From Streptomyces rishiriensis (GTDB taxonomy: Bacteria > Actinomycetota > Actinomycetes > Streptomycetales > Streptomycetaceae): DNA of 64,000 nucleotides. The translations under genes were made by a program, and so were the position numbers. Shown piece after piece: positions 6,936 through 16,363 of the stretch. Below the pieces are notes generated by a model. It made no database searches and had not been told where the DNA came from. It was given only the letters and a program-made list of their open reading frames with translations. Positions within the stretch are counted from its first letter, which is position 1; each line of letters starts with the position of its first letter. The stretch spans positions 354,024 to 418,023 of the forward strand of contig NZ_BEWA01000005.1 of NCBI RefSeq assembly GCF_003112535.1, written 5' to 3'.

Positions 6936-9283
6936 CACGTCACTCCCTCCGGCACGGCGATCTCGCTCCACACCTGTTTGCCGCCGGCCACCGGCACCGA
7001 GCCGAACGACTCCGACATGGCCTCGACGAGCAGCAGGCCACGGCCGCCGGTCGACTCCCAGTCGACGATGACGGGCTTGGCGGGCGCGCGCGGCGAGGAG
7101 TCGCTCACGCAGACGCGCACCCGGTCGCCGCGCAGGATCAGGTCGAGCCGGACCGGTCCCTGGGTGTGCACCAGGGCGTTGGTGACGAGTTCGGAGACGA
7201 CCAGCAGCACGGCGTCGGCCGCCTCCCGGACCTTCCAGCGGCGCAGGGTGCGGGCGGTGAAGCGGCGGGCGTGCATGACGGCGTCGGGCAGCCGCCACAC
7301 CATCCAGCCGGCCCGGATCGGACGGGTCTTCATGCCGTCGTAGCGCAGGAGGAGCAGCGCCACGTCGTCCTCGCGGCGGCCGGCGTCGCCGAGCAGCGCG
7401 TCGGCCATGGCGCCCGGGTCCGCGGGGTCGGCCGCGGCCAGTGCGGCGCGGGTACGGCGCATGCCCTCGTCCAGGGGCAGGTCGGCGGCCTCGACGAGGC
7501 CGTCGGTGACCAGGGCGAGGACCGTGCCGGGGGCCAGTTCGACGGCCGTCATGGGGAAGTCCGCCTCGGCGAGGATGCCCAGCGGGGGCCCGCCCGCGAC
7601 GTCGATCTCCTCGGTGACGCCGTCGGGGCGGCGGACCAGGGGGGCCAGGTGACCGGCCCGGACGAAGAGGGTGTTGCCCTCCTCCATGTCGAGTTCGGCG
7701 TAGCAGCAGGTGGCGAAGAGGTCGGTCTCCATGGCGACGAGGAGCCGGTTGGCGTGCGAGACGACCACGTCGGGCGGGTGGCCCTCCATGGCGTAGGCCC
7801 GGACCGCGGTGCGCATCTGGCCCATGATCGTGGCGGCGCCGGCACTGTGTCCCTGGACGTCGCCGATGACCAGGGCCACCCGGTCCTCGGAGAGGGCGAT
7901 GACGTCGTACCAGTCACCGCCCACCTGCAGGCCCCGCTTGGCGGGCAGATAGCGGGCGACGGCGGTGCCGCCGGGGAGTTCGGGCAGTCGCCGGGGCAGC
8001 AGACTGCGCTGGAGCATCGTGGCGAGCTCCTGCTCGGCGTCGTGGGCGTGGGCCCTTTTGAGGGCCTGGCCCACGAGGGCCGCGGTGGCCGTGAGCAGGG
8101 AGCGTTCCTCGGGGACGAACTCGTGGCGGCGCTCCCAGCCGACCAGGCACACGCCGGCCACCTGGCCCTTGGCGGGCAGGGGCAGCACGGCCAGTCCGCC
8201 GGCGCCGACGCCGGTCAGTCCGGGTTCGAAGTCGGTGCCGGCGGGCCACAGGTCCATCCGGCCGTCGCGCAGGGCGGCTCGCAGAGTGGGCAGGGCGCGC
8301 AGCGGCGCGTCGGGCCACTCCGTGCGCCACTCGGATCGCCACACCTCCGGCCAGGCGGTGGGCTGGGGCGGGTCGAGGACGGTGACCATGAGCCGGTCGT
8401 CCTGGAGCGCGGCGAGGGCCACCCGGTCGGCGCCCAGGGGCTCGCGCAGGGCGGCGACCACGACGCGGCCGACGTCGCGGACGGTGGCGGCGTCGTCGAG
8501 GGCGGCGGTCAGCCACTGGATGCGGGCGACGTCGTCGCTGCCGCGGCGCAGGACCGGGGTGGCGGTCACCACGCCCAGGACCTCTCCGGGCCCGTCGGGG
8601 GCGCCGGCCTCGACGCGGCAGCTCAGGCTCAGCCAGCGCATCTCGCCGGTGGGACCGCGCACCCGGAACTCCAGGTCCCGTCGGACGGAGGCCTCGGCGG
8701 TCGGCTCCAGGACCGACATCAGGGCGTGCATGTCCTCGGGCAGGGCGTGGGCGAGGAGGGTGTCGACCTTGCCGTCGAAGTCGTCCGGCGTGATGCCGAC
8801 CAGGTCCAGGAGCGTCTCGTCGGCCTCGATCAGGCCGGTGTCCGGGAAGAGGACGAAGGAGCCGACGCGCAGGCTGCGCAGGGCGGGCGCGAGCAGCGGG
8901 GCCGGCGCGGGCGCGTCCGCGCCCGTTCGCAGGAGGACGGCGAGCGCGTCGGCGTAGCGTTCCAGGAACCGGCGCTGTTCGACGTCGAAGCCGTCGGCCG
9001 AGGCGCCCTGGACGACGAGGCAGCCCAGCCGCCTGCCGTCCGCGTCGAGGGGCAGCGCGCCGAGCGGGGTGCCGGCGGTGAGCCACAGGGGCCGGTCGGT
9101 CCGGTAGGCGCGCGCGGCGGGCGAGTCACCGGTCAGCGCCAGGCGGTCCGGCGGCCCGTGCTCGGCGGGCGCGTCTCCGGACGCGTCCATCAGCCGGAGC
9201 TCCCCGTCGCCGGGGGCGGGCGCGTAGACCGCGGCCTGTGCCGCTCCGGCGAAGGTCAGGGCCCGGTCGAGGCATCTGCGCAC
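6935..9283 (-). CDS. multi-domain regulator: GAF, PAS, GAF, SpoIIE-type PP2C phosphatase, HATPase
   Basis: The protein has about 782 residues. An N-terminal GAF-like part (about 1-130) is followed by a PAS fold (about 135-260, with the PAC signature GEMRWLSL), a second GAF (about 270-430), a SpoIIE/PP2C phosphatase (about 440-640; motifs GGDWYDV, GDVQGH, TDGLVE, EDDVALLLL) and an RsbW-like ATPase (about 655-782; N-box SELVTNALVH, G-box GGRGLLLV). Such proteins both dephosphorylate anti-sigma antagonists and carry a kinase-like anti-sigma domain. The GTG at 9283 was chosen because GGGAGG precedes it. Its stop overlaps the start of the binding lipoprotein gene, so it heads a coupled two-gene operon. 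Confidence 0.9.
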   Translation of the reverse strand: MRRCLDRALTFAGAAQAAVYAPAPGDGELRLMDASGDAPAEHGPPDRLALTGDSPAARAYRTDRPLWLTAGTPLGALPLDADGRRLGCLVVQGASADGFDVEQRRFLERYADALAVLLRTGADAPAPAPLLAPALRSLRVGSFVLFPDTGLIEADETLLDLVGITPDDFDGKVDTLLAHALPEDMHALMSVLEPTAEASVRRDLEFRVRGPTGEMRWLSLSCRVEAGAPDGPGEVLGVVTATPVLRRGSDDVARIQWLTAALDDAATVRDVGRVVVAALREPLGADRVALAALQDDRLMVTVLDPPQPTAWPEVWRSEWRTEWPDAPLRALPTLRAALRDGRMDLWPAGTDFEPGLTGVGAGGLAVLPLPAKGQVAGVCLVGWERRHEFVPEERSLLTATAALVGQALKRAHAHDAEQELATMLQRSLLPRRLPELPGGTAVARYLPAKRGLQVGGDWYDVIALSEDRVALVIGDVQGHSAGAATIMGQMRTAVRAYAMEGHPPDVVVSHANRLLVAMETDLFATCCYAELDMEEGNTLFVRAGHLAPLVRRPDGVTEEIDVAGGPPLGILAEADFPMTAVELAPGTVLALVTDGLVEAADLPLDEGMRRTRAALAAADPADPGAMADALLGDAGRREDDVALLLLRYDGMKTRPIRAGWMVWRLPDAVMHARRFTARTLRRWKVREAADAVLLVVSELVTNALVHTQGPVRLDLILRGDRVRVCVSDSSPRAPAKPVIVDWESTGGRGLLLVEAMSESFGSVPVAGGKQVWSEIAVPEGVT

Positions 9284-9413
9284 CGTACCTCCCGTCCTGC
9301 CGCAGGTGCCGACAGGTTGAGATCGGGGCACCCACCCACCAGAATCGCATATACGGATCAACCGAACATATCCACCTTATTGTCGTCATCGTCGTCTACG
9401 GCAGGTATCGCCC
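9284..9413. promoter_or_regulatory. divergent promoter region between phosphatase and ABC sugar operons
   Basis: These 130 bases separate two outward-facing operons and include an AT-rich stretch around 9344-9385 that stands out from the flanking DNA. Both promoters must lie here. No clean palindrome is visible and no exact -35/-10 pair can be fixed by eye. Confidence 0.55.
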
Positions 9414-10502
9414 ATGAAGGCCTGCATACGGGACACCGCCGCCGTGGTGACGGCCGTCTCCACCGCGATCGTGCTGGCGGCCTGCGGGTCGGACACGGGC
9501 GGCGCGCCCGCCCGGGAGAGCGGACCGCGCATCGGTCTGCTGCTGCCCGACGCCACGACGGCGCGCTGGGAGACGCAGGACAGGCCCCTGCTGGAGAAGC
9601 GGATCCGGGAGCTGTGCGCGACCTGCACCGTCGAACACGCCAACGCCAAGGGCGACGTGGCCCTCCAGCAGGAACAGATGGACTCGATGATCACCAAGGG
9701 TGTGGACGCCGTCGTGCTCGTCGCCGTGGACGCCCGCGCGATGGCCCCCACCGTCTCCGAGGCCCATGCCGCCGGCATCCCCGTCATCGCCTACGACCGT
9801 CTCGCCGAGGGCCCGATCTCGGGTTACGTCTCCTTCGACGGCATGGAGGTCGGGCGCCTCCAGGGCCGCGCGCTGCTCAAGGCGATGGGCGACAAGGTGC
9901 CGGGCGCCCAGATCGTGATGATGAACGGCGATCCCGGCGACCCCAACGCCGTCGCGTTCCGGCGGGGCGCGCTGTCCGTGCTCGACGGGAAGGTGAAGAT
10001 CGGCAAGGCCTACGACACCCCGCAGTGGCGGGCGGAGACCGCCCACATGAACATGTCCGGCGCGCTCGCGGCGCTCGGCGACGGCGCCATCGACGGCGTC
10101 TACGCCGCCAACGACGGCCTCGCCGGCGGGAGCATCTCGGCCCTCAAGGCGAACAAGGTCGATCCGCTGCCGCCGGTCACCGGGCAGGACGCCGAACTCG
10201 CGGCCCTGCGGCGCATCGTCGACGGCGAGCAGTACATGACCGTGTTCAAGCCGTTCGGGCCGGAGGCCGCCGCGGGGGGCGCCATGGCCGTGGCGGCGGC
10301 CCGCGGGAAGAGCCTCGGGCCCGTGGCCACCGGCGAGGTGCCGACGCGCGGCGGGCAGGCGGTGGCCTCGGTGCTGCTCGCCCCGGTGTCCGTGACGGCC
10401 GACAACATCGGGGACACGGTCGTCAAGGACGGTCTGCACACGGTGGGGCAGATCTGCGTGCCCCGGCTGCGCGCCGCCTGCGCCAGGGCGGGGCTGACCT
10501 GA
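9414..10502 (+). CDS. ABC transporter sugar-binding lipoprotein
   Basis: The 362-residue substrate-binding protein has lipobox LAAC near residue 24. The fold is the XylF/RbsB type, with ligand-region motifs VIAYDRLAEGP, MMNGDPGDPN and PPVTGQDAE. It is the first gene of a three-gene uptake operon (binding protein, ATPase, permease). More than half of the positions in the aligned core match the lipoprotein at 5856, so one arose by duplication. The substrate is most likely a pentose or related monosaccharide, judged only from family resemblance. Confidence 0.9.
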   Translation: MKACIRDTAAVVTAVSTAIVLAACGSDTGGAPARESGPRIGLLLPDATTARWETQDRPLLEKRIRELCATCTVEHANAKGDVALQQEQMDSMITKGVDAVVLVAVDARAMAPTVSEAHAAGIPVIAYDRLAEGPISGYVSFDGMEVGRLQGRALLKAMGDKVPGAQIVMMNGDPGDPNAVAFRRGALSVLDGKVKIGKAYDTPQWRAETAHMNMSGALAALGDGAIDGVYAANDGLAGGSISALKANKVDPLPPVTGQDAELAALRRIVDGEQYMTVFKPFGPEAAAGGAMAVAAARGKSLGPVATGEVPTRGGQAVASVLLAPVSVTADNIGDTVVKDGLHTVGQICVPRLRAACARAGLT

Positions 10503-10532
10503 CCCGACCCGCGGACCGAGGAGTTGGTTTCC

Positions 10533-11306
10533 GTGCCGGACCCCCCCTTGCTGGCACTGCGCGGGGTGTGCAAGCGCTTCGGCGTCGTCGAGGTCCTCAC
10601 GGACATCGAGCTGGAGATCCACTCCGGGCAGGTCGTCGCTCTCCTCGGGGACAACGGGGCCGGCAAGTCCACCCTGGTCAAGGCGATCTCCGGGGTCGCC
10701 CCGGCCGAGCGGGGCGTCATCGAGTGGCGGGGCCGGCCGGTCCACATCCGGCGTCCGCACGACGCCCGGGACCTGGGCATCGCCGCCGTCTACCAGGACC
10801 TCGCCCTGTGCGGGAACCTCGACGTCGTCGGGAACCTGTTCCTGGGCCGGGAGATCCGCCGGTTCGGGTTCCTGGACGAGGTGGAGATGGAGCGCCGCAC
10901 CCGGCAGCTGCTGGAACGGCTGACCCGGGGGCTGCCCGATCTGCGCGGCCCCGTCGTGTCGCTCTCCAGCGGCCAGCGGCAGACGGTCGCCATCGCGCGC
11001 TCGCTCCTGGGTGACCCCCGGGTGCTCCTCCTGGACGAACCGACGGCCGCGCTGGGCTTCGAGCAGACCACCGAGGTCCTCGACCTGGTAGACCGGTTGC
11101 GGGACCGCGGTCTCGGCGTTCTGCTCATCAGCCACAACATGGGCGACGTGAAAGCACTCGCGGACCGCGCCGTGGTCCTGCGGCTGGGTCGCAACAACGG
11201 CTTCTTCGATGTGAACACCGCGTCCCAGGAGCAGATCGTCTCGTCCATCACCGGCGCCACGGAGAACGTGCCCCGCCGGCCGGCCGGCCGGGAGGCGGGG
11301 TGGTGA
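10533..11306 (+). CDS. sugar ABC transporter ATP-binding protein
   Basis: This is a single-domain ATPase of 257 residues, unlike the usual two-domain RbsA/XylG proteins of this transporter class, so it probably works as a homodimer. Walker A GDNGAGKST, signature LSSGQ, Walker B VLLLDEP and the switch His in SHN are all present. GTG at 10533 was chosen because GAGGAG lies nine bases upstream; a TTG at 10524 would sit directly against that site. Its stop overlaps the permease start. Confidence 0.9.
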   Translation: MPDPPLLALRGVCKRFGVVEVLTDIELEIHSGQVVALLGDNGAGKSTLVKAISGVAPAERGVIEWRGRPVHIRRPHDARDLGIAAVYQDLALCGNLDVVGNLFLGREIRRFGFLDEVEMERRTRQLLERLTRGLPDLRGPVVSLSSGQRQTVAIARSLLGDPRVLLLDEPTAALGFEQTTEVLDLVDRLRDRGLGVLLISHNMGDVKALADRAVVLRLGRNNGFFDVNTASQEQIVSSITGATENVPRRPAGREAGW

Positions 11307-12511
11307 AGAGCATGCGGGCCGTCGCCCGCGGCGCGTGGAGCGCGGTCGCGACCGTCCGGCGCAAGCTGCGCGCCGGCGAACTGGGGTCGCTCCCCGTCGT
11401 CCTCGTCCTGGCCGTGGTCTGGATCACCTTCCAGTGCCTCAACCAGAACTTCCTCTCGCCGCGCAACCTGTCCAACCTCAGCGTGGACATCGTGGGGACG
11501 GGGCTGATCGCGGTCGGCATCGTGTTCGTGCTGCTGCTCGGTCAGCTCGACCTGTCCGTCGGGTCGATCAGCGGCCTGGCGGCGGCGGTCTTCGCCGTGC
11601 TGAACGTGAACAACGGGGTGCCGGAGTGGCTCGCGCTCGTCGTCGCGGTGCTCGTGGGGACGGTGGCGGGGACGGTCCAGGGCTACTCCATCGCCAGAAC
11701 CCGGGTGCCGGCGTTCGTGGTCACGCTCGCCGGGCTGCTCACCTGGAACGGCCTGATGCTGTCCGTGCTCGGCGACAGCGGCACCGTCAACCTCGACGAG
11801 GACGGGCTGGTGGCCCGGCTGACCAGCTACTACTTCACCCACGACGCCGTGGCCTACGGCCTGGCGGCGGTCGCCGCGGGGGTGGTCTTCCTCGTGTCCG
11901 ACCGGGACCGGCGCCGCCGCAGGGCCCTCGGCATGCCGCACCGCTCGCTGCGCGGCATCCTGGTGCGCACCGCAGGGCTCGCGGTGCTCGCGTTCGCCGT
12001 CGCGTATCTGCTCAACCGGTTCCAGGGGCTGCCGCTGGCGCTGTTGATCTTCCTGGTGCTGGTCGCGGCCCTCGACGTCGTGCTGCGCCGCACGCACTAC
12101 GGACGGCAGGTCTACGCGCTCGGCGGCAGCATCGAGGCGTCCCGGCGCGCCAGCATCGACGTGACGTGGGTGCAGACGGCGGTGCTCGCGACCTCGGGCA
12201 CCATGGCCGCGCTCGGCGGGCTGTTCCTGGCCTCGCGGATCACCTCGGTGAGCCAGGCCTCGGGGTCGGGCGTGCTGCTGGTCAACGCCATCGCGGCGGC
12301 CGTCATCGGCGGCACCAGCCTGTTCGGCGGGCGCGGCACGACCTGGTCGGCGGTGCTCGGCATGCTGGTCATCCAGTCGATCGCCTCGGGCATGGCGATC
12401 ACGGACACTCCCCCCGCGCTCCAGTTCGTGATCACGGGCGGGGTGCTGTTCGCCGCGGTGGTCATCGACTCGCTGTCGCGGCGCTCCCAGGAGGCGCACG
12501 GCCGGGCCTGA
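11303..12511 (+). CDS. sugar ABC transporter permease (branched-chain/ribose-xylose type)
   Basis: The permease has about 402 residues and many hydrophobic segments. Family hallmarks are the early segment with LLLGQLDLSVGS, the middle motif GRQVYALGGSIEASRRASI, and IGGTSLFGGRGT near the end, as in XylH-type permeases. The GTG at 11303 overlaps the ATPase stop (GTGA); a GTG three bases earlier is equally possible. GGGAGG lies just upstream. It completes the transporter begun at 9414. Confidence 0.9.
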   Translation: MKSMRAVARGAWSAVATVRRKLRAGELGSLPVVLVLAVVWITFQCLNQNFLSPRNLSNLSVDIVGTGLIAVGIVFVLLLGQLDLSVGSISGLAAAVFAVLNVNNGVPEWLALVVAVLVGTVAGTVQGYSIARTRVPAFVVTLAGLLTWNGLMLSVLGDSGTVNLDEDGLVARLTSYYFTHDAVAYGLAAVAAGVVFLVSDRDRRRRRALGMPHRSLRGILVRTAGLAVLAFAVAYLLNRFQGLPLALLIFLVLVAALDVVLRRTHYGRQVYALGGSIEASRRASIDVTWVQTAVLATSGTMAALGGLFLASRITSVSQASGSGVLLVNAIAAAVIGGTSLFGGRGTTWSAVLGMLVIQSIASGMAITDTPPALQFVITGGVLFAAVVIDSLSRRSQEAHGRA

Positions 12512-12698
12512 GGAGCCGGCGCACCTTTGTGCGGACATGTGTCGCCGTTCGCCTGTGCTCGGCGGCCGTCCGGTCTACGGTGGTGCCGTTCCGACTTTGA
12601 TGAAACTTGCACCACTTTTGAACGCAGCGCCGCCGTCGCACCGTAATGAGGGGAGAACGGCGCGTCACGCGCGACGCGTTCCAGGCGATAGGACGACC

Positions 12699-14957
12699 TT
12701 GCCGAACAACTCACCCACAGCGGAGGGACGAAGAAGGTCCCTCACCAGCAACTGGCCGGTGGGCCGACGGCTGCGGGCCGTCCTGCTCATCCCGGTGCTC
12801 GTCGCCCTCGTGCTCGGGGGCATACGGGTGAAACGCTCGGTGGACACCTGGCAGGACGCCGATGACGCGGTCCGCGTGGCCGAGCTCGTCCAGGCGGCGA
12901 ACAAGTACGCCAGCGACGCGATCAACGAACGCGATGTGTCGGTCATCCCCCTGCTGACGGAGAAGAAGGCGTCGGAGGCGGTCGTCCAGGCCCGCAGGAC
13001 GACCGACGCGGACGCCGCGGCCTTCGACCGCGCGGTCTCCCGGATACCGAAGACCAGCGGCCTGCTGCGACGTGTGCAGCTGGTCCGCAACGGCGAGCGG
13101 CAGCTCGGCGTCGTGCGGGCCAACGCGTTCACCTCCCGGATGTCCGGTGTGCAGACGGAGGAGAGCTATCACACCGTCCAGCACCCCCTGATGGAGCTCT
13201 CGAACGAGCTGGGCTACGGCAGCAGCAACCAGACCAGCTTCGGCCGGACGCTGTACGCCGTGTCCCTGACGCAGGCGGCCGAGTCCCTGATCCGGTCCAT
13301 CGGCACCCACCTGCTGGTGGAGGACCGCGGGGGTCTCGCCGCGGGGGAACTGGGGGCCCAGCTCGCCTCGTTCCGCTCGTACGCCTATCTCGAGCAGGTG
13401 GGGCTCCAGGAGTTCGCCGGCGCCGGCACCGCGCAGGACATGGCGAGGCTCCAGCAGGCGCTGGCCGCCGCCGAGGCGCGCGGCGAGCGGCAGAACGCCG
13501 ACGCCGCCGCGAAGGCGGCCGCGGCCGGGCGCACCTATGTGAGCCCGCCCCCCATCGCGGAGATGATCACCGAGATCGCCACCGGGAAGCCGGCCGACGA
13601 GCTCGCCGCGCAGGGCGTCACCCCCGAGTCGTTCTTCGCCGCGTCCACCCTGGGTTTCGACGCCTACCGGAGCATCCAGGTGAACCTCACGGACGCTGCG
13701 CTGGCCAGCGCCCAGGACATCGCCGACGACGCGCGGCGCGACGCGATCACCAACGCCGCGCTGGTGCTCGCCGCGGTGCTCGCCGCCTTCCTCCTCGCCT
13801 CCTGGGTGGCGCGCACGATGAGCACCGGCATGCGCCGCCTGAGCGCCTCCGCCATCGAGATCGCCGGAAAGCGCCTGCCGGGCCTGATCGACCAGATGTC
13901 GCAGCCCGACGCCGGCCCGGTGGACACCCGGGTGACGCCGATCCCGATCGACACCACCGACGAGATCGGCGAGGTCGCCCGGGCCTTCGACCACGTCCAC
14001 CGCGAGGCCGTCCGGCTGGCCGCCGAGCAGGCCCTGCTGCGCGGCAACATCAACGCGATCTTCACCAACCTATCGCGTCGCAGCCAGTCCCTGATCGAGC
14101 GTCAACTCGCCCTGATCACCAGCCTGGAGGACAACGAGACCGATCCGGAACAGCTGGAGAACCTCTTCCGGCTGGACCATCTGGCCACCCGCGTGCGCCG
14201 CAACGGCGAGAACCTGCTGGTGCTCGGCGGCGAGAAGCCCGCGCAGGCGTGGGACCGGCCGCTGCCGCTGGTCGACGTCATCCGCGCGGCCTCCTCGGAG
14301 GTGGAGCAGTACGAGCGCATCCAGTTCTCCGGCCTGCCGGAGGTGCAGATCCAGGGCGGCGCCGTGACCGACCTCGTGCATCTGCTGGCGGAACTGCTGG
14401 AGAACGCCACGGCGTTCTCGTCCCCCCGCTCGGAGGTGCGGGTGACCGCGGCCCGGCTGCCGGACGGCCGGATCATGATCGAGATCCACGACGAGGGCAT
14501 CGGTCTGGCGGCGGACGACTTCGCGACGATCAACCACAAGCTGGCCAATCCGCCGACCGTCGACGTCGACATCTCCCAGCACATGGGGCTGTTCGTCGTC
14601 GGCCGGCTCGCCGAACGGCACGGCATCCGCGTGCAGTTGCGCCCGTCCGGCGAGCGGTCGGGGACGACGTCCCTCGTCATGCTGCCCGACACGCTCGCCC
14701 ATCGCTCGCCCGACGCCCAGCCGGACTCCGACACGCTGACGCTGGCCATGGTCAAGAACGTCCCCGAGTCGCGCCACGCGGACGTCATGGCCTCCCTGGG
14801 CGGCGGCCCGGACTCCGGGGACGCGTTCAGCGACTACGAGGCATGGCAGGACGACCCGGCGGGGACACGGCCCGCCGAGGAGCCCCCGCCCGCCACGGCC
14901 CGCCCCCGGCCCCTCCCCCGGCGCGCCTCCGGCAGCCGCGGCCGCCGCTCTCCCTGA
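12699..14957 (+). CDS. nitrate/nitrite-sensor-type (NIT) histidine kinase-like membrane protein
   Basis: The protein has about 752 residues. A transmembrane segment near 26-44, a large extracellular NIT-like helical sensor (about 50-345), a second transmembrane segment (about 352-372), a HAMP-like linker and a histidine-kinase-like ATPase (N-box LLENATAF near 563, then DEGIGL) follow in order. The layout matches the CvnA proteins of Streptomyces conservons. The usual partners (roadblock CvnB, CvnC, GTPase CvnD) are absent downstream, and the C-terminus is a short Pro/Arg-rich tail. The TTG at 12699 was chosen for its upstream AGGACG; an ATG at 12600 in the same frame is possible. The physiological signal is unknown. 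Confidence 0.83.
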   Translation: MPNNSPTAEGRRRSLTSNWPVGRRLRAVLLIPVLVALVLGGIRVKRSVDTWQDADDAVRVAELVQAANKYASDAINERDVSVIPLLTEKKASEAVVQARRTTDADAAAFDRAVSRIPKTSGLLRRVQLVRNGERQLGVVRANAFTSRMSGVQTEESYHTVQHPLMELSNELGYGSSNQTSFGRTLYAVSLTQAAESLIRSIGTHLLVEDRGGLAAGELGAQLASFRSYAYLEQVGLQEFAGAGTAQDMARLQQALAAAEARGERQNADAAAKAAAAGRTYVSPPPIAEMITEIATGKPADELAAQGVTPESFFAASTLGFDAYRSIQVNLTDAALASAQDIADDARRDAITNAALVLAAVLAAFLLASWVARTMSTGMRRLSASAIEIAGKRLPGLIDQMSQPDAGPVDTRVTPIPIDTTDEIGEVARAFDHVHREAVRLAAEQALLRGNINAIFTNLSRRSQSLIERQLALITSLEDNETDPEQLENLFRLDHLATRVRRNGENLLVLGGEKPAQAWDRPLPLVDVIRAASSEVEQYERIQFSGLPEVQIQGGAVTDLVHLLAELLENATAFSSPRSEVRVTAARLPDGRIMIEIHDEGIGLAADDFATINHKLANPPTVDVDISQHMGLFVVGRLAERHGIRVQLRPSGERSGTTSLVMLPDTLAHRSPDAQPDSDTLTLAMVKNVPESRHADVMASLGGGPDSGDAFSDYEAWQDDPAGTRPAEEPPPATARPRPLPRRASGSRGRRSP

Positions 14958-15072
14958 CCCGCGGCCGCCCCTCCCGCCGCCCCTCCCGCCGCCGGATGGC
15001 CCGGCGGCGGGACACGCCGCCGGATGGCCCATCCCGCCGCCCCAGGGCCCTTCCGGTCATAACGTCAGCAAT

Positions 15073-16158
15073 ATGAAGAAATGCCATATCGCATATCTGG
15101 CCTGCACGGCCGCGCTCCTCGGAACAGGACTCGGCGCCGCCCCGACCGTCGCCGGGCACACGGTCCACCTGGTCAAGCCGGGGGAATCGATCCAGAAGGC
15201 GGTGGACGCCGCCGAGCCCGGCGACACGGTCCTGCTGGCCCTCGGCGTCTACCACGAGAGCGTCACCCTGAGCACGCCCGGACTGACCCTGCGCGGCATG
15301 GGCCGCCGCACGGTACTCGAACCGGCCGCGGGCGCCGCGAAGCCGGCGGGCGCCGCGAAGGCCGCGGGCGCCTGCGCCGCGGACGGCAACGGCATCTGCG
15401 TCGTCGGCACGAAGGACCACCGCGTCGAGGACGTCACCGTCACCGCCCTGACGGTCTCCGGCTTCACCAAGAACGGCGTCTACGCCACGGCGACCGACCA
15501 CCTGACCGTGCGCAACGTGACCGCCGTGAAGAACGGGGTGTGGGGCATCGCCCAGGAAGGCTCCGTGCGCGGCGTGTTCCGCGGCAACACCGCCCAGGAC
15601 AACGGCGACGCGGGTCTGTTCCTCGCCAACAGCATCAAGGAGGAGCAGGGGGCCACGAACACGAACGGAACGGTGGTCGAGCGCAACCGGCTGGAGGGCA
15701 ACCGGATCGGCGTCACCGTGCGCCGGCTGCGCAACCTGACGGTCGCGCACAACCACATGACCGGCAACTGCGCCGCGGTCTTCGTCGTCGGCGACGAGAA
15801 CAAGCCCAAGGCCGGGCTCGTGACCGTGCGCGAGAACCGCATCGTGCGCAACAACAAGTCCTGCCCGAAGACCGCCCGGCTGGACGCCCTGCAGGGCTCC
15901 GGGATCGTGCTGACCGGGGCCGAGGACAGCCTGATCACCCGCAACGTGATCGAGGACAACGTCGGCAAGTCCCCGCTCTCGGGCGGCATCGTCCTGTTCA
16001 AGAGCTTCGTGGGCACCACCAGCGACCGCAACCGCATCAGCGACAACGAGCTGAGCGGCAACTCCCCCGCGGACCTGGTGAACACGGACACCGCGGGCAA
16101 GGGCAACGTCTTCGAGGGCAACTCGTGCCGGGCGTCGCAGCCCGCCGGTCTGTGCTGA
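15073..16158 (+). CDS. secreted right-handed beta-helix (NosD/pectate-lyase-like) protein
   Basis: The 361-residue protein has an N-terminal signal peptide (about 1-27), the pattern IQKAVDAAEPGDTVLL typical of the start of parallel beta-helix proteins, and then regular rungs of about 22 residues rich in Asn ladders (VERNRLEGNRIGV, VRENRIVRNN, SDNELSGNS). It is likely an extracellular carbohydrate-binding or -processing protein. No catalytic residues can be assigned with confidence. Single gene; the unit downstream starts after 205 bases. Confidence 0.8.
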   Translation: MKKCHIAYLACTAALLGTGLGAAPTVAGHTVHLVKPGESIQKAVDAAEPGDTVLLALGVYHESVTLSTPGLTLRGMGRRTVLEPAAGAAKPAGAAKAAGACAADGNGICVVGTKDHRVEDVTVTALTVSGFTKNGVYATATDHLTVRNVTAVKNGVWGIAQEGSVRGVFRGNTAQDNGDAGLFLANSIKEEQGATNTNGTVVERNRLEGNRIGVTVRRLRNLTVAHNHMTGNCAAVFVVGDENKPKAGLVTVRENRIVRNNKSCPKTARLDALQGSGIVLTGAEDSLITRNVIEDNVGKSPLSGGIVLFKSFVGTTSDRNRISDNELSGNSPADLVNTDTAGKGNVFEGNSCRASQPAGLC

Positions 16159-16363
16159 GCGGCCGCCGACCACAGTGGTGCAGTGGCCCGCGGTTCCCGG
16201 GAACGCCATGCGTCCCGGGAACCGCGTGAACCCCGTGATCCCCGTGAACCCCGCGACCCCCGTGCTCTCCGGACCCGCCCAGGAACTCCGGGCACTTCAT
16301 GAACCCCAGGCACTCCAGGCACTCCAGGAACGTCAGGAACCCACGTAGGAAAGTAGGCGGCAG

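Noticed and set aside
7166..11014. A plus-strand open frame of about 1,280 codons
   Set aside because: It is antisense to the phosphatase gene and then out of frame with the binding-protein and ATPase genes; no recognisable motifs.
16159..16363. Repeated CCCGTGAACCCC and GGCACTCCA units as a regulatory array
   Set aside because: The units are imperfect and vary in length; they fit simple GC-rich drift better than a defined operator.
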